A DNA stretch of 64,000 bases from JAJPKK01 sp963807015 (GTDB lineage Bacteria; Pseudomonadota; Alphaproteobacteria; Rhizobiales; Xanthobacteraceae), in assembly GCA_963807015.1 (NCBI GenBank), contig CAWEAS010000034.1, positions 806,001-870,000 on the forward strand. Reading direction: 5' to 3'. Positions 53,553-61,800 of this stretch are shown here, in pieces. Numbering within the stretch: position 1 is the stretch's first letter; every line of letters begins with the position of its first letter. The position numbers and the translations under genes were made by a program. The notes under the pieces are model-generated. The model saw only the letters and a list, made by a program, of their open reading frames with translations. It had not been told where the DNA came from and ran no database searches.

Positions 53553-54032
53553 CCGTCCCACGCTCGCGCCCAGGGTGACGAGAAGCTCGTCCAGTTGCTC
53601 GAACGTCTCGCGCATCCCACCCTCCATCCCGGCGATGGCACCGTCGAGAGCTTCCTTCGAGGGATAGAGCTCGTGCATGACCAGCAGCGTCTTGCCGCCT
53701 TTTTCCTCGAAGGTCACCGTGGTGACGGCACCGTCATCGCTTTCGTCATTGGTCCAGACGAGGCGCGAGTGCGGTGTCACTTCGATGTACCTGCCGAAGA
53801 ACGCCATGCGCTTTGAGGCATCGTGGCCGAACACGAAACGGTACCTGCCCCCGACACGAACATCCGCCTCGCAGGAAAGCAGGGACACGCCCGTCGACTT
53901 CGGTGCCCACCACCGCTTGAGCAGCTCGGGCTTGGTCCACGCCTCGAACACGATGCGCGCCGGGCCGTTGAAGGTTCGCGTGACGACCAGCTCACGCTCG
54001 GACTTCCGTTCCACCGTCGTGCGGTTCTTCAT
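53547..54032 (-). CDS. SRPBCC (AHSA1-like) protein of an ArsR-linked pair
   Basis: A 161-residue START-fold protein. Recognisable parts are ELVVTRTFNGPARIVFEAWTKPELLKRWWAP near the start, CEADVRVGGRYRFVF, EVTPHSRLVWTNDE and LLVMHELYPSKEALDGAIAGMEGGMRETFEQLDELL at the end, the usual AHSA1/YndB layout. ATG 54032 lies 10 nt after the stop of the ArsR gene. ArsR plus SRPBCC pairs are very common in soil bacteria; the SRPBCC protein is thought to bind a hydrophobic ligand. Function unknown. Confidence 0.88.
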   Translation of the reverse strand: MKNRTTVERKSERELVVTRTFNGPARIVFEAWTKPELLKRWWAPKSTGVSLLSCEADVRVGGRYRFVFGHDASKRMAFFGRYIEVTPHSRLVWTNDESDDGAVTTVTFEEKGGKTLLVMHELYPSKEALDGAIAGMEGGMRETFEQLDELLVTLGASVGRS

Positions 54033-54042
54033 GGGGGCGGGC

Positions 54043-54409
54043 TCACTTTCTCTTCTTGCGTCCATCGACCTTCTCCTTCCGTTTCAGTTCCTCGACAACC
54101 TTGTCCAGCTCGTCGAAGCGTGCGTCCCAGAGCTGGCGGTACCTCTCGATCCATGCCGCCTCTTCCTCCAGTCGGCGCAGGCCGAGCTTGCAGGTCCGCA
54201 CGCGCCCGACCTTCTCCGTGGTGACGAGCCCCGCCTGCTCCAAGACGCCGACGTGCTTCTTCATGCCCGTGAGGGTCATGTGGAACTTCTCGGCAAGGTC
54301 CGTGATCGAAGCGTCTGCACGCCCGAGCTGCTCCAGAACGCCGCGTCGGGTGGCGTCCGAGAGCGCGGCGAACGAGGCATCGAGGCGGGCTCTCGATATA
54401 CTGAACCAT
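54043..54409 (-). CDS. ArsR-family transcriptional regulator, frame broken near its start
   Basis: A winged-helix repressor of about 121 residues. The start MVQYIES (ATG 54409) is in one frame and the rest, RLDASFAALSDATRRGVLEQLG, then DLAEKFHMTLTGMKKHVGVLEQAGLV (the recognition helix) and the Lys/Arg-rich end, in another. Removing one C from the CCC at 54387-54389 joins them into the usual MVQY...LDxxFxALxDxTRRxxL start of this family. As read, only an internal start at 54279 (78 residues) would be used. No metal-binding CxC motif is present. The start codon lies inside a perfect palindrome, the likely operator. Confidence 0.72.
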
Positions 54410-54423
54410 GTGGTTCAGTATAT
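54396..54423. promoter_or_regulatory. Perfect 28-bp palindrome over the arsR start codon (operator)
   Basis: Arms ATATACTGAACC (54396-54407) and GGTTCAGTATAT (54412-54423) are exact inverted copies around a 4-nt centre. The arsR ATG (54409-54407) lies in the centre. ArsR proteins bind such imperfect or perfect dyads of about 20-30 bp. The position means a bound dimer would cover the start codon, or that the promoter overlaps it and the mRNA is nearly leaderless. Confidence 0.75.
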
Positions 54424-54620
54424 AACGCACGGATTGGCGGCATGCAAGGGGAGGCCGAGCGCGCCGCGTTGCCGGGCGCCTTCGATCGGAAGGTAATTCT
54501 TTGCTGTGCTATGGGAGCCTGGCGTTCACAACGCTTTGGCCAAGAATTAGCAAAGCCATAGAACTGCGACAGCGTAGGCCAGGCGCGAGAAAGCCCGCGC
54601 GCAAGCCCGCACTTTCCCGG

Positions 54621-55727
54621 TTATTTGCTCGACCAATACTCGGTCGTCGGCTTGAAAAATTTCTTCGGGATGGTGCCGTAAATCAGTTGCACGCTGTCGA
54701 CGGCTTCCGCGACGCGGAAGTCGACACCTAAGCTCGCGACCGAGTACGCTTCTGCGGCCGTCAGGCCGCCCTTCTCTTGCAGCAGCTCGACGGCCTCGCG
54801 GACCGCGATCTTCATTGCCGTATTGAGATCGACGTCGAGGCCCAACGCGTAATAGTTCGAAGCATCCTCGGCACGCGGCCACCGCATCGCTTTCCCCGCG
54901 CCTTTATGGAGAACGAATTGCAGCGTCGCCGTAAGCGACTGTTCGAGGGCGCCGCCATCGACCTCGCCATCGGCCTGCACGCCATGGGGATCGCCGGTAT
55001 AGAACAGCGCGCCATCATTGAAGACCGGCAAGTAAAGCGTTGAGCCTATCGTGAGTGTGCGCAAATCGAGGTTGCCGCCCCAGCTGCCGGGCGGCCCGGA
55101 ACTGACGATGATGAGATTTGACGGCGGAGCGACCCCCATGATGCCGAGGAATGGCGACAGCGGCAGCTCGATTCCGCCCGGCAGCAACGCGACTTTGCGC
55201 TGCGGATCGGTCTTGATGATTCTGGGCGTCGGCGTTGGCACGAGATCGGGCAGCACTCCGGACCCGGGCCCGGTATTGTTGACGCCATAGGGCACGCGGA
55301 ACTCAAGATCGCGAACCCGCACCTCGAGTACATCGCCGGGCGCGGCGCCCTCGACGTAAATCGGCCCGGTCAGCACATGCACGCCGAGACCTTTTCCGCG
55401 CGGGACCTGCCGATAAATGTCCTTGGCGTCTTGCAGCACCTCCTCTGGCTTGATGCCCGCAGCGCCAAAGAACGTGACCGGATCGTCCTTGGTCAGCAAT
55501 CCTTGATGCGACATCGTATCGATGCGAACCGTCGTCCCTGACGTGATGCGCAGCACCGGCGGAACGCGCGCGGAGAAATATCCCCACACCACGGTATTCG
55601 GCGTCGAGCCCAGCGTGACGTCCGGCTTGGATGTAGGCTGCGACTGTTGAGCGGCAACCGGCGCCATGACCAAGAGGCCAACGGCGGCCCACATGAGCGA
55701 GTGTAATCGGGAGATTGTCTTGGCCAT
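54621..55727 (-). CDS. Secreted acetamidase/formamidase family protein
   Basis: A 368-residue member of the FmdA family with a signal peptide (hydrophobic stretch SLMWAAVGLLVMAPVAAQQ, cleavage about residue 27). Family motifs are NTVVWGYFSARVPPVLRITSGTTVRIDTMSHQG, GLGVHVLTGPIYVEGAAPGDVLEVRVRDLEF, GALFYTGDPHGVQADGEVDGGALE and LTAAEAYSVASLGVDFRVAEAVD. Unlike the cytoplasmic paralogue at 19275-20228 it is exported, so it would act on amides in the periplasm. The start is ATG 55727 with AAGGGCT upstream. It is the gene downstream of the giant Hint protein on the same strand (124-nt gap). Confidence 0.87.
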   Translation of the reverse strand: MAKTISRLHSLMWAAVGLLVMAPVAAQQSQPTSKPDVTLGSTPNTVVWGYFSARVPPVLRITSGTTVRIDTMSHQGLLTKDDPVTFFGAAGIKPEEVLQDAKDIYRQVPRGKGLGVHVLTGPIYVEGAAPGDVLEVRVRDLEFRVPYGVNNTGPGSGVLPDLVPTPTPRIIKTDPQRKVALLPGGIELPLSPFLGIMGVAPPSNLIIVSSGPPGSWGGNLDLRTLTIGSTLYLPVFNDGALFYTGDPHGVQADGEVDGGALEQSLTATLQFVLHKGAGKAMRWPRAEDASNYYALGLDVDLNTAMKIAVREAVELLQEKGGLTAAEAYSVASLGVDFRVAEAVDSVQLIYGTIPKKFFKPTTEYWSSK

Positions 55728-55851
55728 TGATTTAGCCCTTGCTGGAAAATGCGCTTTCAAGCGCAGCATCGCATGATCCAGCGCCGATGGGCCAGCGGAT
55801 TGAGACCCTTGCGCCCCCACGCGGGCCAAAATCCGCCTGCAGAGTGGGTAC

Positions 55852-58800
55852 TTATGAGGTCCGACGATTTTTGCGCTTACGGAAGACACGATAGCCCACG
55901 CCTCGATCATGATCATCGGGGCGCGGCTGCACCTTCGCCTCTGTTGACAGTACGCCCTGCGCAAAGGCGAGCGGAGTACCATCGAGCGAGCGACGCACCT
56001 CGACGGCATGAGGTTCGAAGCGGAGGCCGGGCGGCGGCGTGAATGCGAAGCCGTGGCGGCCGTTGCCGAGGCCTGCGCGCTGCAAGTCCTCGCGGTACCG
56101 GTTGGCCAAGACCTGACCAATCAAGCGGCCGCCGGCAAGAATATCGAGGCATACCGGTGCTTCAGGATATGCGGGGTCCTGCGCCCAGCCGGTGATGCTC
56201 GTCGCCTCGACGAGATCAACATAGCCGCGCAGCGTGAGCGGCTCGTTCGCCACCGGCCGCAATCCGGCGCGCGCATCGATCCGCCGCCGCACTGCCTCAA
56301 ATTCGTAGCCCGAATCGAGTCGTGGTGCGCAGAACGCCGCCGCCACCCGCGGCTCATCGGCATGTTCGGCCCAATATTCGTGGGCGTTGTGGAACATGCC
56401 GCGGCTGTCGGCGTCGATGAAGCTCTCCGACAGCGATCCCTCGGCGATGATCACATCGTGAGTGTCGAGTTCGACGTGGAAATACTCGACCTTCTCGACT
56501 TGCGTCGCTTGCAGGACGGAGACGCCATTGACGAGATCTTTGGCCTCGATCAGCACGCCGTCGAGATACATGGCGTGCTGCGGCGAGAGCCACAGGTCGC
56601 GCCGCGGCACGTTGTCGTCGATCGCGCCGGCTTTGATGCAGATCGGGAGGATGTGTTTCTGGCCGAGCGCAAAGCGTCCGGAATAGCTCCGTCGTCCGAT
56701 CCACTTGATCGGCCGCGCCTTGCCAGACTTCGTGACAACGCGATCGCCGGCCTCCAGCGCCTCGACCGGCACCTCGCCGCGATCGGTCAGGATCAGCGTG
56801 CCCGGGCAGTAACACGGGACCGTGCTCTCGGTAATGACCGTGCCGTTGCCGCTGTTGTCGGCGGCAAGATGGAAATATTCGCCGGTGAAGTCGCCGGCAA
56901 GTTGGAGATCGAACGTGCCACCAGATTCCACCACCTGGAGGATGTTGCCGGGTTCGAGGTCGGCGTTGCCCGCCGAACCGCCGCTTACCCCGGCGAGGTC
57001 AATGAAATCGCCGGACGTAAAGCCGCTGATGATGTTGGTCGGCATGACCAAACCATCGATCTGCAGTGTGCCGTCACTCCCCGCGAAGGTGATGGGGCCG
57101 TCCACTATGGCGCCTGCATTCAGTTCGACGAGGCCGCCCGCGATGGTGACATTGTCCGTCGTGCCGCCGGCCGCGACGCGCTCATATCCGGCCACCGTAT
57201 CGTTGATGTCGGTGCCGCCGGCCGACACGATCATCGCGCCGCCGCCGTCCACTTCGGTGCCGCTTGCGGTGCCGCCGAAAAGCGCCTCGGTACCGGAAGC
57301 TTCGATGATCGCACCGCTCGTTACGCCGCTCGTGAAAGCGACCAGGACACCGCCGGAGGCAACGGTGGCGGAAATATCGGTGCCGCCCGCGGACACCACT
57401 TCGAGACCGCCGCTGTTGATGAGGGTCAGGCTCGCGGTTCCGCCCGCCGCCACGAAGAGACCGCCATCAGTGGCCGATGTCGAAGCATCGTTGCCGGTGG
57501 AATCGACAACGGTGTTGTCCGCAACTCCGCCCGACAGAACAATCAGTCGGCCGGCTCCCGAAAGCGTCGTGGCGGATGCAGTGCCGCCCGAAACGGTTTC
57601 CGTCGCAAAGACGGCGCTGCCCGCCGAGACGAAGCCGGATACGTTGGCCGATACGGTGGTGCCGCCCGAGCCGACGAAGATACTTCCGCCGGCACTGACG
57701 GTGGCGCTGGTATCCGAGCCGTAGACGTTCTCCTGGCCACCGGAACTGATCGTGGCCGATGTGGCCGAGCCGCCACCCGAGATGGTCAACAGCCCATCGA
57801 CGGTGCTGCCGCTCGCGACACCGCCATTCTCGACGACCTGCGAGCCGAAGACTGCGACGACAGTGCCAATCGCCGTCCCCTGCACGTCCTGTTCGCCGCC
57901 GCTGTTGACGAGCGTGTCGATGGCGGTGCCGCCAGGCTGCGGAACTCCATTGCTCGACGAGGCGGCGATGCCAACGAATTGAACGCCGCCGGTGTTGACG
58001 GTGACGCCCGACGCGGTGCCGCCGAAGAGATATTGCTCGCCGCCGCTGTCGATCGTGGCGCTGATGTCGACGCCCGCGGTCGTCACGACTGCCGAGCCGC
58101 TGAGCGCGGCCGTACCGAAGACATATTCGGCGCCGCTGCCGAGAACGAGACTGCTGCTCGCAGTTCCACCGGCCGCGACCGATTCGACGCCGCCGGAGAA
58201 CACCGTCGTGTAGGTAGCGCTGCCACCCGAACCGACCGCCTGACGGCCGCCATCCGAGATCGCGGCACTGACGGCTAGACCACCGGAGAGGATGCTCTCG
58301 AGCGCGCCGCTCGACACCGTCGTATCGGAGGCGGTGCCGCCGGACAGCATTTCAGTGCTCGGCACGGTTCCGCTGCCGGCAAGCGTCGTCGAGATTGTCA
58401 CGCCGCCGGAATTGACGGTCACGCCGGCGCCGTTCGTCACGCTGGTAAAGGTCGCCACGCCGCCCGACGAGACAATGAGGGTGCCGCCCGTCGTGACCGA
58501 CGTGTATGACGCTGAACCGCCTTGCAGGAGTTCGGTGCTGTCGATCGTTCCCGAGCCTGAGAGGAGGGTCGAAACCGTCAAGCCGCCCGAAGAGACGGTC
58601 AACTGTCCACCGCCGAGAACGGCGGTGTCCTCCGACACGCCGCTCGCCAGCACGGTCTCCACGCCACCGCCGAGCACGGTTATCGCGCTCGCGGTGCCGC
58701 CGGCGGAAACGAGCCCGCTGAGGGAATTGATGCCGAGCGATTCGAAGCCGCCGCTGGAAACGGTGCCACCGATGGTGATGCCGCCGCTCAGGACGACTTC

Positions 58801-61800
58801 GGTGCCGCCGGAGACGACCACGGTGCTCGTCGCCGTTCCCGAAGACAGAACCGTCTGGAACGCGCCGGAGCCCGACACCAAGGTGGCACTCGCGGCGCCG
58901 CCCGACTCGACGAAGACTTGGCCGTCGCTCGCGACTGTCGTGCTGACCGCAAGGCCGCCAGACCAGATAAACTCGGCGCCGTTCTTGAGAACGGTCGTTC
59001 CGCTCGCCGTCCCGCCAAGCGTGACGACGCCGTTGTTCGACGTGCCGAGATAGAGATCGCCCTTCGAAACCGTCGTATTCGATGCAAGGCCGCCGCTGAA
59101 GACGACCTCCTGCGCGCCGTTCAGAACGCTGGCGCTGACCGTGACGCCGCCTGAGGAAACAAACAGCCCGGTTCCCGATGTTCCGGCGCCGCTGGACACG
59201 ACCGTATCGACCGCGAGCCCGCTGGAACGGATCGTTTCGAAGCCACCACTGAGGATGACGGCATTCGAGGAAACGCCGCCCGAGGAAACGTAGAGCCCGC
59301 CACCGCTCGATACCGTCGTCGCAGAGGCCGTACCGCCGAAAAGATACTCTGCGGCGAGGGTCGGATTGTTGCCGCCAATGCCGTTGCCAATAAGCACCGC
59401 CGAGATGGTTGTGCCGGCGTCGACCAGAAGCTCGCCGCCCGCCGACACCGTGGTGAGGTAAGCCGAGGCAGTGCCGGCCGACAGGGTCTCGGAGCCGCCG
59501 CTGAAAATGGTGGTGTTGGAGGTGACGCCGCCGGACAGAAATTCGACGCCGCCGTTGGAAACCTGGGTGAAATAGTCAGTGCCGCCGCGGTCCACCAATT
59601 TGCCGGCGCTGAAGATCGTCGTGTTGGAAGCCGCCGCGCCGGCCGACACAAATTCGGTGCCGCTGAGGGTGCCGCTGCCGGTAAGATAAGTGAAATCCGT
59701 CGCGCCGTTGACGACGACAATTTTTCCGCCGGCCGACACCAGCGTATCGGAGGCGAGACCGCCCGATATTGTTTCGACAGCACCTGCGGCAGCCGTGCCC
59801 GAAATTGCCGTCGAGATGGTAACACCGCCGCTGAAGAGAACCGCGCTGCCCCCAGCGGTGACCGACGTGACGCTCGCGAGACCGCCGGACACGACGATTT
59901 CGCCACCGCTGTCGACCGTGGTCGCCGTTGCAGTGCCGCCGGACGCCACCACGAGAGTGACGCCGCTGCTGACCGTATAGCCGCTGAGGACATAACCGGA
60001 TGCGATTTCGAGGGTGCCGCCGGCATCGATGGTAGTGCCGCTCGCAATTGCGCTGCCGAGCAGTTCCAACGTGCCGCTGCTGCCGACAACGGTATTGCTC
60101 GCGGTACCGCTGGCGAAGACTTCAAGGATACCGCCGCCCAGAACCTGTGCGTCTTGGACGAGACCGCCTGACGACACGTACTCGTTGCCGCCATCCGCCG
60201 CGCCGGAGTCGACGCCATACACCGTCTCCGTGCCGCCGCCGGAAATGACGCTGCCGCTCGCGTTGCCGCCCGCGAGCACATTGACCACGCCAGCGATCTG
60301 ATCGGAGTTGGCCGAGCCGTAGACATTCTGCGTGCCACTGGTCGCGATGACCGTCCCGCTCGCAATGCCGCCGGAGAGCAGCTCCTGGTCGCCACCAGCC
60401 GCAATCGTTGTTGCGGTGGTCGACCCGCCCTGCTCGACGTACTGGAAGCCACCGCTGCTGACGGTGGTGCTCAACGTTGAGCCCGCGACAGTTTCGCTGC
60501 CGCTGTAATAGATGACGGTGAAGCTCGCGGTGCCGCCGGACTCCACGTCCTGGAGGCCGCCGCTCGATATGATGGTGCCGGTGGCTGTTCCTCCGGATTC
60601 GACAACCTGGAGACCGCCGTCGACGATCAGGGAGCTGATCGCGTTGCCGATGTCATCAAGTTCACCGCCGCTGATGAGCGTATTGGCAAAGGTGCCGCCC
60701 GACGTGACGATGCCGGACCCGGGATCCGTGAGCACCGTGTTGCTGGCGTAGCCGCCGGACGACACGATCTGATAGCCGCCATCGCTCACAACCGCCTGGG
60801 TGGCAGAGCCTCCGCTCGATACCACCAACGCACCGCCGCTGGAGACAGTGCCGCCGAGCACGGTGCCGCCCGACGCGATGTTGACGCTACCTCCAGCGCT
60901 GACGGTGGTACCATCGGCGTTAGCGCCAGGCTGAACATTGAGCGAGCCGCCGCTCGCAATCTGTACGCCATAAGTCGTGAAGCCGGCGGGCACATCGGCG
61001 CTCGTCGCCAACGGCTGCACGGTCATCTCGACGTCCGTGCCGCCTTGCCCATCGGCGGACAGCACGAACTGTTCGCCGAGGAAGTACTGGCTCGGATCGA
61101 AACTGAGACTGAAGGAACTGCCGTTTTCGACGAAGTCGAGCGTGTTGCCGGAGGTCAATGTCGGCGCGCTGGCGCCGCTGTCGTAGGACACCGATGTGAG
61201 GTCGATGATATCGCCCGGGGCGAAGCCGCTGAACACATTGGTCGGCAGCGTCGCGCCATCGAACACCAACGTCCCGCCGCCGGCGCTGCCGCCGAACGTG
61301 ACAGGCCCATTGAGCGCGGCGCCGGCACTTACGACGACCGTGCCGCCCGCGACTACCACATCGCTTGTCGCACCGCCCGCCGAGACAATCTCAGTGCCGC
61401 CGCTGAGAACCGTCGTACCGCTCGCGAACCCGCCCGAGAGGACGTATTGCGTGCCGCCGCTCACCGTCGCTCCAAGCGCAGAGCCGGCTGAGTACAGATA
61501 TTCCGCGCCGCCGCTCTCGATCACGGTGTTGATCACCGTGCCGCTGCCGGCACCACCGATGCGCTCCTCGCCACCCGCAGTGATCGTTGTGCCGGTGGCC
61601 GCGCCACCGGACTCGACGTCCACCACCGGCGTGCCCGCGCCGCCGACCACGGTGCCGCTGACATCGACACCAGAAACGACAACTTGCGCGGCGCCGTCGC
61701 TCACCTGGGTGTTAAGCGCTGTGCCGCCCGAGAACACCCATTGCTGGCCGGCTTCACTTACATTGGTTCCGATCGCGGAGCCGCCAGCCGAAACGTTCTG

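Noticed and set aside
56350..56820. Hint domain as a protein-splicing intein
   Set aside because: It lies near the C-terminus, and the extein pattern (C-terminal His-Asn followed by Cys, Ser or Thr and a second host half) is not visible. Hint_2 domains in this kind of protein are not known to splice.
56008..58278. A 756-codon plus-strand frame, and others up to 63918, across the giant repeat gene
   Set aside because: They are antisense shadows of the repeats, without domain features. The minus frame carries the repeat periodicity and the Hint domain.
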